Positions 24,763 through 33,807 of a stretch of DNA of 64,000 bases are shown piece after piece. The notes beneath the pieces are model-generated. The model saw only the letters and a program-made list of their open reading frames with translations. It had not been told where the DNA came from and did not search any database. Source of the DNA: Streptomyces sp. NWU339 (GTDB lineage: Bacteria; Actinomycetota; Actinomycetes; Streptomycetales; Streptomycetaceae); the NCBI RefSeq assembly GCF_003143855.1, contig NZ_QFRK01000006.1, forward strand, positions 204,879-268,878, in the 5' to 3' direction. Numbering within the stretch: position 1 is the first letter of the stretch; each line of letters starts with the position of its first letter. Both the position numbers and the translations under genes were made by a program.

Positions 24763-26216
24763 CGCGGTACATCCGGCACGCCGCCGTCTTCTGCGCACTG
24801 CTGCTGCTCGCCCTGCTGCTGAACGCCACGCGCGTGCAGGTGCTGCGGGCCGACGCCTACGACGACAACCCGGCCAACCGCCGTGACGACATCGCCCGCT
24901 ACGGCCAGCCGCGCGGCGACATCCTGGTCGACGGCCGACCGGTCACCGGTTCGCGGGACACCGGGGAGCATCTGCGCTACGAACGGACCTATGGCGCCGG
25001 GCCGTTGTACGCGCCGGTGACCGGGTACGCCTCGCAGGAGTACGGGACGACCCTGCTGGAGGACACGGAGGACGGGCTGTTGTCCGGCACCGACCCGGTG
25101 CTCCAGCCGTTGCCTTTGTGGAACGACTTCACGCGCTCGCGCAACGCGGGCGGAAACGTCGTCACGACGATCGACCCGGCCGCGCAGCGGGCCGCGTACG
25201 AGGGGCTGCGCTCGCGCAAGGGCGCGGTGGCGGCGGTGGAGCCGTCGACCGGACGGATCCTGGCGCTGGTGTCCGTCCCGTCGTACGACCCGGAGCTGCT
25301 GTCCGGGAACGGGGCGGCGGCGCGCGGCGCCTGGGAGCGGCTGAACGCCGATCCGGACAAGCCGATGCTGAACCGGGCGGTGCGGCAGACGTATCCGCCG
25401 GGGTCGACGTTCAAGGTGGTCACCGCGGCGGCGGCGCTGGACGCGGGCGCGGTCACCGACCTCGACGCACCGACCGACTCCCCCGACCCGTACATCCTGC
25501 CAGGGACGACGACACGGCTGACGAACGAGTCCCGGGGCTGTGCGGACGCCTCGGTGCGGGAGGCGTTCACCTGGTCCTGCAACACCGTGTTCGCCAAGCT
25601 GGGCGTGGCCACGGGCCTGGCGGACCTGACGACCACGGCCGAGGACTTCGGCTTCAACGACGGCGGGCTGCGGGTGCCGTTCCCGGTGGCGCGCAGCACC
25701 TTCGACACCACGATGGACCGGGCTCAGCTCGCGCTGTCGTCGATCGGGCAGTACAACACGCGGGCCACCCCGCTGCAGATGGCGATGGTCGCGGCGGCCG
25801 TCGTCAACAACGGGCAGGTACGGGAGCCATATCTGGTGGAGCGGACGACCCGGGCGGGCGGCGGCACTGTCTCGACGGCCGGCTCGCGTCCGACGCGGCT
25901 TGCCATGTACCCGTCGACGGCGCTGCGGATGCGGGAGCTGATGCGGGGGGTGGTGGAGGGGGGCACCGGCGGGAACGCCGCCATCCGGGGTGCCGTGGTC
26001 GGCGGCAAGACCGGCACCGCCCAGCACGGTATCGGCAACTCCGGTACGCCGTACGCCTGGTTCGTGTCCTGGGCGCAGGGCGACGGGGACGCGGAGGCGA
26101 AGGTCGCGGTGGCGGTGGTGGTGGAGGACGCGGCGGCGAACCGCCGGGAGATCAGCGGCGGCGGAACAGCGGCACCGATCGCGCGGGCGGTGATGGAGGC
26201 GGTGCTGAACTCGTAG
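24759..26216 (+). CDS. Class B penicillin-binding protein (transpeptidase)
   Basis: 485 residues from GTG 24759, which overlaps the SEDS stop (GTGA); GGAGG lies 9 nt upstream. One N-terminal TM (HAAVFCALLLLALLLNATRV), a short dimerisation-like region, then the transpeptidase with all three motifs: STFK (YPPGSTFK), SCN (FTWSCNTVF) and KTGT (GGKTGTAQHG). It cross-links the strands made by its SEDS partner. The pairing and order match the SEDS/PBP unit common in Streptomyces. Confidence 0.93.
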   Translation: MTRYIRHAAVFCALLLLALLLNATRVQVLRADAYDDNPANRRDDIARYGQPRGDILVDGRPVTGSRDTGEHLRYERTYGAGPLYAPVTGYASQEYGTTLLEDTEDGLLSGTDPVLQPLPLWNDFTRSRNAGGNVVTTIDPAAQRAAYEGLRSRKGAVAAVEPSTGRILALVSVPSYDPELLSGNGAAARGAWERLNADPDKPMLNRAVRQTYPPGSTFKVVTAAAALDAGAVTDLDAPTDSPDPYILPGTTTRLTNESRGCADASVREAFTWSCNTVFAKLGVATGLADLTTTAEDFGFNDGGLRVPFPVARSTFDTTMDRAQLALSSIGQYNTRATPLQMAMVAAAVVNNGQVREPYLVERTTRAGGGTVSTAGSRPTRLAMYPSTALRMRELMRGVVEGGTGGNAAIRGAVVGGKTGTAQHGIGNSGTPYAWFVSWAQGDGDAEAKVAVAVVVEDAAANRREISGGGTAAPIARAVMEAVLNS

Positions 26217-26283
26217 GCAGAGAAGCCCGCTTGGTGAGACGGGGGCTACCGAAGCGTTCCGCTCCCGGCTTACCGTCCGGTGC

Positions 26284-26748
26284 ATGACCGAAGCCGGCAC
26301 CACCCGTGAACTCGCCCAGGTGAACATCTCCCGCCTCAAGGCCCCGCTGGACTCGCCGCAGTTGAAGGACTTCGTCGACCACCTCGACCCGGTGAACGCG
26401 GACGCCGAGGCCGCCGACGGCTTCGTCTGGCGCCTGCAGAGCGAGGAAGGGAACGCCACCGACGTGTCGGTCTTCGGCGACGCGTGGCTGATCGTCAACC
26501 TGTCGGTGTGGCGGGACACCGACGCCCTGACCGCGTACATGTACCAGGGACGGCACCGGGAGATGCTGGGTCGGCGCACAGAGTGGTTCGAGCGGGTGCG
26601 GGAGGCGATGACGGCCCTGTGGTGGGTCCCGAAGGGCCACCGCCCCACGGTGGCGGAGGCGGAGGCGCGCCTGCTGCACCTGCGCGCCCACGGCCCGACG
26701 CCCTACGCGTTCACGCTCCGGACGTCGTTCCCGGAGGGCTCGGTCTAG
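26284..26748 (+). CDS. DUF3291 protein
   Basis: 154 residues. The pattern LAQVNISRLKAPLDSPQLKD, GFVWRLQSEEGNATD, LIVNLSVWRDTDALTAYMY, WWVPKGHRPTVAEAEARL matches DUF3291, a ferredoxin-like alpha/beta family distantly like antibiotic-biosynthesis monooxygenases. Function unknown. Its 3' end overlaps the convergent Uma2 gene by 4 nt. Confidence 0.85.
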   Translation: MTEAGTTRELAQVNISRLKAPLDSPQLKDFVDHLDPVNADAEAADGFVWRLQSEEGNATDVSVFGDAWLIVNLSVWRDTDALTAYMYQGRHREMLGRRTEWFERVREAMTALWWVPKGHRPTVAEAEARLLHLRAHGPTPYAFTLRTSFPEGSV

Positions 26749-27344
26749 CGGCGGCGGTCGACGGCGGTGAGGTCGATGTCGATGGGGAAGGGGACGGCGA
26801 GCTTGAGGCGATTGTGGAAGATGCCCATGGGTACGTACGCCTCGGTCGCCGGGTCCAGCTCGTAGACGTAGACCACGGGAAGCCCGCCGTTCTCCTCGAC
26901 ACGCCAGAAGTGCCTGATCCCTGCGGCGGCGTACTTGCGGGGCTTGGTCTCGCGATCACGGTCGACCGAGTCCTCGGAGACCACCTCGACTGCCAGGATG
27001 ACCTCCTCGGGTAGGAGCCGGGTCCGTTTGGGCCCGGTGTCGGCACCGGCACGGGCCACCAGCACATCGGGCTCCGGACGGTTCCGCTTGCCGAGCGTCA
27101 CTGTGAATTCGCGGTAGACCTCGAATTCGCCCGGTGCCTGCTCGAAGAGTGAATTGTCCAGCAGACGGATCGTGCACATGTGAAAAGTGGTCTGCGGACT
27201 CATCAAGACAAGGCTCCCGTCGATCAGCTCCGTGTGCGGAGGCAGGTTGGGAAGCTCGTCGAGGTCGTCCGCGGTCCAGCCGTCCTGCGGCGGACGCGGC
27301 CACTGGTAGTCGTCGTCCAACTCGGAGTCGCGTACGGCGCTCAT
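26745..27344 (-). CDS. Uma2 family putative endonuclease
   Basis: 199 residues from ATG 27344, chosen because GGGAG lies 6 nt upstream, inside the longer start at 27356. Uma2 (DUF820) restriction-like fold: GWTADDLDELPNLPPHTELI, PEPDVLVAR (acidic residue), ILAVEVVSEDS (E-x-V-S), KPRKYAAAGI. These are abundant in Streptomyces and cyanobacteria, and their biological role is not settled. Confidence 0.87.
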   Translation of the reverse strand: MSAVRDSELDDDYQWPRPPQDGWTADDLDELPNLPPHTELIDGSLVLMSPQTTFHMCTIRLLDNSLFEQAPGEFEVYREFTVTLGKRNRPEPDVLVARAGADTGPKRTRLLPEEVILAVEVVSEDSVDRDRETKPRKYAAAGIRHFWRVEENGGLPVVYVYELDPATEAYVPMGIFHNRLKLAVPFPIDIDLTAVDRRR

Positions 27345-27568
27345 GATTGCTCCCATGCGCTGGAGTCTGACCGGCACTGTCAGCGTACCCAGGGCGAACT
27401 CCGATACGGCACTCCATGAGGTGATCCGGAGAGCGTGCCGTTGACACCCACACATGGGGACTGGCCGTCGACAAGTCCCGCACAGGGGATTGACGGGCTT
27501 GCTGACAAGCAGTCTCATAAGTGGGGTGAACCGCCGGTAACCCGATGTGCCCTCGAGGTGGAGCCGCC

Positions 27569-28519
27569 ATGACGAGCCAGAACCGGACCCTGACGGAAGC
27601 CGACGCGCTCGACGGGCTGCGCGACGCGCTCGGTCTGCTCAAGGACCGGGAAGAGGTGGCCCAGCGGCTGCTCGACGCCTCCGCCAAGCACTCCTTCGAC
27701 CCGGACGAGGAGCTGGACTGGGACGCTCCGTTCGAGGAGGGCAAGTGGTTCTGGCCGCCGGAGCTGGTGTCCCTGTACGGCACCCCACTGTGGAAGCGGA
27801 TGAGCGAGGAGCAGCGCATCGCGCTCTCCCGGCACGAGGCCGCGGCGCTCGCCTCGCTCGGCATCTGGTTCGAGCTGATCCTGATGCAGCTGCTGGTGCG
27901 GCACGTCTACGACAAGGCCGCCACGAGCGCGCATGTGCGGTACGCGCTCACCGAGATCGAGGACGAGTGCCGGCACTCCAGGATGTTCGCCCGGGTGATC
28001 ACGCGTGGCGGCACCCCGTGGTACCCGGTGAGCCGGTCCCATCAGCAGCTCGGCCGGCTGTTCAAGACGATCTCCACCACGCCCGGCTCCTTCACGGCGA
28101 CCCTGCTCGGCGAGGAGGTCCTGGACTGGATGCAGCGGCTGACCTTCCCGGACGAGCGCGTCCAGCCGCTGATCCGGGGCGTCACGCGCATCCATGTCGT
28201 CGAGGAGGCCCGGCACGTCCGCTACGCCCGTGAGGAGCTGCGGCGCCAGATGGTGACCGCGCCGAAGTGGTCGCAGGAGTTCACCCGGATCACCTCCGGC
28301 GAGTTCGCCCGCGTCTTCTCGGTGGCGTTCGTGAACCCCGAGGTGTACCCGAACGTCGGGCTGGACAAGCGCGAGGCCGTCGCCCAGGTCAGGGCGAGCG
28401 GGCACCGGCGGGACGTGATGCAGCAGGGGTCGAAGCGGCTGACGGGCTTCCTGGACGACATCGGCGTGCTGCGCGGGGTCGGACGGCGGCTGTGGAAGTC
28501 GTCCGGGCTGTTGGCATAG
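27569..28519 (+). CDS. AurF-like diiron oxygenase
   Basis: 316 residues from ATG 27569 with GGAG upstream. Ferritin-like diiron protein of the AurF (p-aminobenzoate N-oxygenase) family: ligand motifs EIEDECRHSRMFARV (ExxxxxH) and VVEEARHVRYAREEL (ExxRH), plus an upstream Glu in ASLGIWFELIL. Such enzymes oxidise amines or act on unknown substrates. No biosynthetic cluster surrounds it. The TetR gene starts 36 bp downstream on the same strand and may control both. Confidence 0.85.
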   Translation: MTSQNRTLTEADALDGLRDALGLLKDREEVAQRLLDASAKHSFDPDEELDWDAPFEEGKWFWPPELVSLYGTPLWKRMSEEQRIALSRHEAAALASLGIWFELILMQLLVRHVYDKAATSAHVRYALTEIEDECRHSRMFARVITRGGTPWYPVSRSHQQLGRLFKTISTTPGSFTATLLGEEVLDWMQRLTFPDERVQPLIRGVTRIHVVEEARHVRYAREELRRQMVTAPKWSQEFTRITSGEFARVFSVAFVNPEVYPNVGLDKREAVAQVRASGHRRDVMQQGSKRLTGFLDDIGVLRGVGRRLWKSSGLLA

Positions 28520-28554
28520 GCGGCCACCGGAAGCGGTTGGTTACGCTGCGGGGC

Positions 28555-29208
28555 ATGACCCCGCAGGCTCCCACCCCCGCCTATCGGCGCCTCGGCGTCG
28601 AGGAGCGGCGCAGTCAGCTGCTCGACGCCGCGCTGTCCCTCTTCGCTCACCGCGCGCCCGACGAGGTGTCGCTGGACGACGTGGCGGAGGCGGCCGGGGT
28701 GTCGCGCCCCCTGGTGTACCGGTACTTCCCGGGCGGCAAGCAGCAACTGTACGAGGCGGCGCTCAGGTCCGCCGCCGACGAGCTGCGGCACTGCTTCGAC
28801 GAGCCGCGCGAGGGTCCGCTGCTGCCCCGGCTGTCCAGGGCCCTCGACCGCTATCTCGCCTTCGTCGACGGGCACGGCCCCGGGTTCAGCGCGCTGCTGC
28901 AGGGCGGAAGCGTCGTGGAGACCTCCCGTACGACCGCCGTCGTCGACGGTGTGCGCCGGTCCGCCGCCGAGCACATCCTCAGCCATCTCAAAGTCACCGA
29001 GCCGGGGCTCCGGCTGCGGATGACCATCCGGATGTGGATCACCGCCGTGGAGGCGGCCTCGCTGATCTGGCTCGACGAGGACAGGCTCCCGCCGGTCGAC
29101 GAGCTGCGGGACTGGCTGGTGGAGCAGTTCCTGGCCGCCCTGGAGGTGACCGCGCGGCGCGACGCGCAGACCGAGGCACTCGTCCGGACCCTGCTGGCGG
29201 ACGGCTGA
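28555..29208 (+). CDS. TetR family transcriptional regulator
   Basis: 217 residues. N-terminal helix-turn-helix RRSQLLDAALSLFAHRAPDE, VSLDDVAEAAGVSRPLVYRY, FPGGKQQLYEAAL; the C-terminal ligand domain has no named match. Immediately downstream of the AurF-like gene, so an effector-responsive regulator of that gene is a reasonable inference. Confidence 0.92.
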   Translation: MTPQAPTPAYRRLGVEERRSQLLDAALSLFAHRAPDEVSLDDVAEAAGVSRPLVYRYFPGGKQQLYEAALRSAADELRHCFDEPREGPLLPRLSRALDRYLAFVDGHGPGFSALLQGGSVVETSRTTAVVDGVRRSAAEHILSHLKVTEPGLRLRMTIRMWITAVEAASLIWLDEDRLPPVDELRDWLVEQFLAALEVTARRDAQTEALVRTLLADG

Positions 29209-29244
29209 CGTACTGCCGCCGGCGGCGGACGGCCCGCGCGGGGC

Positions 29245-29589
29245 ATGGCCGACACTGGAGGCGTGAAGAGTCAGGACACCCCCTTCGAGGGCGGGCCCAT
29301 GGACGGGCGCGTCCTGCCCGTGCTGCTGGGCATCACCGGGCACCCGCCCAAGACGTACCGCATTCCCGTCCCGGCCCCGGACGGCGGCCCGGCCACCGTG
29401 CTGATCTACCGGCGGGTGCCCCGGGAGCAGAGCGGGCGGATCGGGCTGACGCGGGGGTGGAAGTACCTGTACGACCCGAGCGGGGCGGCGACCGGCCGGC
29501 CGAGGTGGCCGTGGCCGGGGCGCACCCGAAAGCCCGCCGCCGATCCAGACGCCACGCCGGGTGGCAAGCCGGACGACGCCGACGGGTGA
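29245..29589 (+). CDS. Conserved small hypothetical protein
   Basis: 114 residues. Core TPFEGGPMDGRVLPVLLGIT, PPKTYRIPVPAPDGGPATVLIYRR, GWKYLYDPSG; Pro/Gly-rich tail. I recall near-identical Streptomyces proteins of unknown function. An in-frame GTG at 29263 is an alternative start, but the GGAGG there is only 1 nt away from it. Confidence 0.65.
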   Translation: MADTGGVKSQDTPFEGGPMDGRVLPVLLGITGHPPKTYRIPVPAPDGGPATVLIYRRVPREQSGRIGLTRGWKYLYDPSGAATGRPRWPWPGRTRKPAADPDATPGGKPDDADG

Positions 29590-29691
29590 CGCCGTTGCGC
29601 CGAACCGCGCACACCCGGCGAGCGGGCCCGGCCAGGCCGCCGGATGCTCACGATGCGGAGCGGAGGATCCGCCCGCGTCGGAGGTGATGGC

Positions 29692-30939
29692 ATGTCAGGA
29701 ATGCTTCTGTGTCTGGTGTGTACGGCGGCGGTCGCGGCCGGGACCGTTCTCGCACCGGTGCCCGCGACGGCCGTTCCGAAGCCGCCGGGGAGCACCGCGG
29801 TTCGGCTCCCCAGGGGCGACGACGGAGCTCTCGAACCGCCTGCGGGCACCGCAGCCGAACCCCGCAAGCGGTCCGTCGCCGAGTTGCTGACGGACCTTCA
29901 GCGGCTGTACCACGCGGTGGGGAAGGCCACCGCGGCCTACGAGGCCACCAGGGAACGGCTGACGAGGCAGCGCGCCGAGACCCGACGGCTGGAGAGCGCC
30001 CTCGCCCGCGCCCGGCTCTCCCTGCACCACAGCCGGGGCACGGCCGGGCGGCTGGCCCGGCACCAGTACCAGAACAGCACCGGGATCTCCCCGTACGTAC
30101 GGCTGCTGCTGGCACGCGATCCGCAGCACGCTCTCGACCAGGGGCATGTGATCGGGCGGCTGGCGCGCAACCGGGCGGACGCGGTGGGCCGGCTGACCGG
30201 CAGTGAGAAGCGGGCCGACGAGCTCGCCCGGCGGGCCCGCAGGGCGCTCGACGACCGGCTCGCCCTCACCGAACGGCGCGGGAAGGAGCGGGACGCGGTG
30301 CGTGAGCGGCTCGGCGAGGTCGAGGAACTGCTCGCCTCGCTCAGCCCCGAGGAGCTGGCCGCCCTCGCCGAGCGGGAACGGGCCGAAGTGGCCCGGGACC
30401 AAGCGGAGTTCCTGGCCTCCGGCGCCCTGGGCGCACCCGGTGCTCCCGGCGGCGGGCGCACCCCCTCCGCGGCGGGCGAACAGGCCGTGCGGTACGCGGT
30501 GGAGCAGATCGGGAAGCCGTACGAGTGGGGCGCGGAAGGCCCCGGGGCGTACGACTGTTCGGGACTGACGTCCGAGGCGTGGGGTGCCGCCGGAACACCC
30601 GTCCCCCGGACCAGTCAGGAGCAGTGGGCGCGGCTGGAGCGGGTCGCGCTGGACGAACTGCGGCCGGGTGACCTCGTCGTGTACTTCCCCGAGGCCACGC
30701 ATGTCGCCCTCTACCTGGGTGACGGCATGGTGGTGCAGGCACCCCGGCCCGGCGCGCGGGTCAAGGTCTCCCCGATCGCGGCCAACCCGGTCCTGGGCGC
30801 CGTACGCCCCGACCCGGGCGGGGAGCCCCTGCGGCGCTATGTGCCGCCGGAGCTCCCCGAGGGGGCCACGGAGGGACCCGACCAGGGCTACGCGCGCGCC
30901 TACGCGCCGCCCGCCGCTGTTGAGACCTCCGCCAGGTAG
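29692..30939 (+). CDS. NlpC/P60 family secreted peptidoglycan hydrolase
   Basis: 415 residues from ATG 29692, with GGAGGTGAT 7 nt upstream. Signal peptide (MLLCLVCTAAVAAGTVLAPVPATA), a coiled-coil region of about 190 residues (SVAELLTDLQRLYHAV to EVARDQAEF), then the NlpC/P60 domain with Cys in YDCSGLTSEAWG, His in EATHVALYLGDG and a third polar residue in the following strand. Cleaves D-Glu-diaminopimelate-type bonds. Same layout as actinobacterial RipA-like hydrolases. Its 3' end overlaps the convergent flavoprotein gene by 40 bp. Confidence 0.92.
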   Translation: MSGMLLCLVCTAAVAAGTVLAPVPATAVPKPPGSTAVRLPRGDDGALEPPAGTAAEPRKRSVAELLTDLQRLYHAVGKATAAYEATRERLTRQRAETRRLESALARARLSLHHSRGTAGRLARHQYQNSTGISPYVRLLLARDPQHALDQGHVIGRLARNRADAVGRLTGSEKRADELARRARRALDDRLALTERRGKERDAVRERLGEVEELLASLSPEELAALAERERAEVARDQAEFLASGALGAPGAPGGGRTPSAAGEQAVRYAVEQIGKPYEWGAEGPGAYDCSGLTSEAWGAAGTPVPRTSQEQWARLERVALDELRPGDLVVYFPEATHVALYLGDGMVVQAPRPGARVKVSPIAANPVLGAVRPDPGGEPLRRYVPPELPEGATEGPDQGYARAYAPPAAVETSAR

Positions 30940-32165
30940 GCCCCGGCCTTCTCCGGGTCGTAGAAGAAGTTCTCGAGGTCGGCCGGGTTGTCGAAGCAGT
31001 TGACGAACCGGTCGGCGACGGGCTGGAGGCTGCCCGCGGCGCCGAGCACCTCGAGGACGTGCGCGGGCGGCGGGGCCAGCATGGCGTTGGTCCACTTGGT
31101 GACGTGCTGGGCCGTGTCCCAGTAGCGGTCGAAGGTCTGCCGCATCCACGCCTCGTCGAACGGCTGCTCACCGTGCTCGACGATCGAGGCGAGGTAGGAG
31201 GCGGCGCACTTGGAGGCCGAGTTGGAGCCCTGGCCGGTGATCGGGTCGTTGGCCACGACCACGTCCGCGACGCCGAGGACCAGGCCGCCGCCGGGCAGCC
31301 GGCCGACGGGGTTGCGGACGGTCGGGGCGTAGCGGCCGGCGAGGGTGCCGCCGGCGTCGGTCAGTTCGACCTTGCCGGTCCGCGCGTGCTCCCAGGGGAG
31401 GAACTTCTCCATGAGTTCCAGGGTCAGGGAGAGGTGCTCCGCCGGGTCCTTGACGTCCTTGAAGGCGTCCAGCGGGCCGCCGGGTATGCCCTCCCAGAAC
31501 AGGATGTCGGCGCGGCCCGAGGTGGTGAGGGTCGGCATGATGAACATCTCGCCGACGCCGGGGACGATGTTGCAGCGGACCGCCTCGGTGTCCGGGTGCT
31601 CCGGACGCGGCTCCAGCCCGTGGACGTAGGCCACCGCGAGCGCCCGCTGCGGCTCGGCGTACGGGGAGCGCGAGGCGTCGCGGCCGAACATCTGCACGAG
31701 TTCGCCCTTGCCCGCGGCGACGAGCACGAGGTCGTACGTACGGGAGAAGTAGTCCAGGTCGCCGACGGCCGCGCCGTGGATGACCAGCTGGCCGCCGCGC
31801 TGCGCGAACGTGTCCATCCAGCCCGCCATCTTCACCCGCTGGTCGACCGACTGCGCGAACCCGTCGAGCAGGCCCAGCCAGTTGATCGCGCGCTGCGTCG
31901 GGCCCGGGTCGTGCGAGCCGGGGGCCGCGACCGAGACACCGAGCCCCTGGATCTTCGGGGCCTGGGACTCCCAGAAGTTCAGCTGGAGATCGCGCTCGTG
32001 CTGCAGGGCCGTGTGGAACATGCACTGCGTCGACATCACCCGTCCGGTGCGGATCTCGTCCGCGGTCCGGTTGGACATCAGGGTGACCTCGTACCCGTGC
32101 GACTGAAGACCGAGGGCGAGCTGGAGACCGGACTGGCCGGCTCCGACGACGAGTATTTTCCGCAT
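30900..32165 (-). CDS. Styrene monooxygenase/indole oxygenase-like FAD protein
   Basis: 421 residues. FAD-binding GAGQSGLQLALGLQSHGYEV at the N-terminus; group E flavoprotein monooxygenase features VMSTQCMFHTALQHE, LVLVAAGKGELV, and GVADVVVANDPITGQGSNSA near residue 300 (the DP-GQG flavin motif). It needs a separate flavin reductase, not present here. It follows cvnD by 56 bp on the same strand and is probably the accessory enzyme of this conservon, as other conservons carry P450s. Confidence 0.85.
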   Translation of the reverse strand: MRKILVVGAGQSGLQLALGLQSHGYEVTLMSNRTADEIRTGRVMSTQCMFHTALQHERDLQLNFWESQAPKIQGLGVSVAAPGSHDPGPTQRAINWLGLLDGFAQSVDQRVKMAGWMDTFAQRGGQLVIHGAAVGDLDYFSRTYDLVLVAAGKGELVQMFGRDASRSPYAEPQRALAVAYVHGLEPRPEHPDTEAVRCNIVPGVGEMFIMPTLTTSGRADILFWEGIPGGPLDAFKDVKDPAEHLSLTLELMEKFLPWEHARTGKVELTDAGGTLAGRYAPTVRNPVGRLPGGGLVLGVADVVVANDPITGQGSNSASKCAASYLASIVEHGEQPFDEAWMRQTFDRYWDTAQHVTKWTNAMLAPPPAHVLEVLGAAGSLQPVADRFVNCFDNPADLENFFYDPEKAGAYLAEVSTAAGGA

Positions 32166-32220
32166 ACGGGGAGTTCTCCTAGGGGACGGGGGCTTCCGGC
32201 AGCCGAGCGGGGCTTCCGGG

Positions 32221-32859
32221 CTACTCCGGGGTTTCCTCGAGCGCGTGACCCACCAGGGACAGGAGGGTCTCGACGACCGAGATCCGGCTCCGGGCGTCCA
32301 TGATCATGACAGGTATGTGGGCCGGGATGGTGAGCGCCTCCCGCACGTCGTCCGGCTCGAACAGCTCGGTCTCGTCGAAGTGGTTGACCGCGACGATGTA
32401 CGGCAGTCCGCAGCTCTCGAAGTAGTCGAGCGCCGGGAAGCAGTCCTTGAGCCGGCGGGTGTCGGCCATGACGACCGCGCCGATCGCACCGCGCACCAGG
32501 TCGTCCCACATGAACCAGAACCGCTGCTGCCCCGGCGTGCCGAAGACGTAGAGCACCAGGTCGTCGTCGAGCGTGATGCGGCCGAAGTCCATGGCCACGG
32601 TGGTGGTCAGCTTGTCCGGCGTGGCGGTGAGGTCGTCGGTCTCGGCGCTCGCCTCGGTCATCAGCGCCTCGGTCTCCAGAGGCTTGATCTCCGAGACGGT
32701 GCTGACCAGCGTGGTCTTGCCGACTCCGAAGCCGCCGGCCACCACTATCTTCGTGGCGATCGGGGCGCGGGTGCGGTCCGTCTGCCAGGGCAGCAACTGC
32801 TCGTCGTCCTCGACGAGCGGGGAGACGCCTTGAACTGCGTCAGAGACGGCGGAGTCCAC
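32221..32859 (-). CDS. cvnD: Conservon GTPase-like protein CvnD
   Basis: 212 residues from GTG 32859. Small Ras-like P-loop protein of the conservon: Walker A GGFGVGKTTL, DFGRITL switch, G3-like FGTPGQQRFWFMWDDL, and AVNHFDE in place of NKxD. Partners CvnB (roadblock) and CvnA (kinase-like) form a membrane complex resembling eukaryotic G-protein signalling. Overlaps cvnC by 20 nt. Confidence 0.93.
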   Translation of the reverse strand: MDSAVSDAVQGVSPLVEDDEQLLPWQTDRTRAPIATKIVVAGGFGVGKTTLVSTVSEIKPLETEALMTEASAETDDLTATPDKLTTTVAMDFGRITLDDDLVLYVFGTPGQQRFWFMWDDLVRGAIGAVVMADTRRLKDCFPALDYFESCGLPYIVAVNHFDETELFEPDDVREALTIPAHIPVMIMDARSRISVVETLLSLVGHALEETPE

Positions 32860-33262
32860 TCAGCACCCTTTCCAGCAGCACGCGGTCCGGGCGGCCCGTG
32901 CCGTGGCCGGTTCCCGTTCCGTAGACACGGATCTTTCCCTGGTCCGCGAGGTCGCTCAGGAGCACCCGGACCACGCCGAGCGGCATCCTCAGCAGCGCGG
33001 CGATCTCGGCCACCGTGCGCATCCGGCGGCACAGTTCGACGATGGCCCGCATCTCCGGCATGATCGTCGACTTCAGCGAGCCCTGCGTCAGCTCCTTGCG
33101 CTGCTCGGCGGCCTCCAGTTCGGCGGTGGCCGCCACGAACGTCTCGACGAGGAGCACATGGCCGAAGCGGGTACGGCCGCCCGTGAGCGAGTAGGGGCGG
33201 ACCCGGGCGGGTTTACGGTCCCCGCCGCGGATCGGGAGGTTCTTCCTGGTTTTACCGCTCAA
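32840..33262 (-). CDS. cvnC: Conservon DUF742 protein CvnC
   Basis: 140 residues from TTG 33262, which overlaps the cvnB stop (TTGA). DUF742 winged-helix core: RVRPYSLTGGRTR, EMRAIVELCRRMRTVAEIAA, LLRMPLGVVRVLLSDLA, GKIRVY. Likely DNA or protein binding within the conservon complex. Longer upstream starts would lie inside cvnB. Confidence 0.9.
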   Translation of the reverse strand: MSGKTRKNLPIRGGDRKPARVRPYSLTGGRTRFGHVLLVETFVAATAELEAAEQRKELTQGSLKSTIMPEMRAIVELCRRMRTVAEIAALLRMPLGVVRVLLSDLADQGKIRVYGTGTGHGTGRPDRVLLERVLSGLRRL

Positions 33263-33807
33263 CAGGGGCTCCCGGTGGACTCGTTCTCCAGGGTCTTGTT
33301 CTCCATGGACTTGCGCAGTTCGCTGCGGAGTTCGGGGGTCAGGACATGGCCGGCCCGGCCCACGAACAGGGCCATGTGGTACGCCACCACGCTCATGTCG
33401 CACTCCGCGGAGCCGTGCACCCCGAGCAGCGAGCCGTCGCTGATCGACATCACGAACAGACTGCCCTCGTCCATCGCCACCATGGTGTGCTTGACCTGGC
33501 CGTAGTCCATCAGCTTGGCGGCGCCGACGGTCAGGCTGCCGATGCCGGAGACGACGGTGGCCAGATCGGCGGCGGAGCCTCGCGGGCCGGCGCGTTTCCC
33601 GGTCCGCGCCTCGAGTGCCCCGGCGGCGGCCTCGCCCCGGTTCGTCCGGGCGGGCACGAGATCGGGGTCGGAGGAGAGCAGCAGCAGCCCGTCGGAGGAG
33701 ACCACGGCGACCGAGAGGATGCCGGGCACCTCCTCGACGAGGTTGGTCAGCAGCCAGTGCAGGTTGCGGGCCTCACTGCTCAGTCCGAAGGTACTGGGCG
33801 TGGTCAA
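33259..33807 (-). CDS. cvnB: Conservon roadblock/LC7 protein CvnB
   Basis: 182 residues from TTG 33807, overlapping the cvnA stop. Roadblock/LC7 fold: LHWLLTNLVEEVPGILSVAV, SSDGLLLLSSD, AADLATVVSGIGSLTVGA, SLFVMSISDGSLLGV. In known conservons it binds the GTPase-like CvnD and regulates its nucleotide state. Confidence 0.93.
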   Translation of the reverse strand: MTTPSTFGLSSEARNLHWLLTNLVEEVPGILSVAVVSSDGLLLLSSDPDLVPARTNRGEAAAGALEARTGKRAGPRGSAADLATVVSGIGSLTVGAAKLMDYGQVKHTMVAMDEGSLFVMSISDGSLLGVHGSAECDMSVVAYHMALFVGRAGHVLTPELRSELRKSMENKTLENESTGSPC

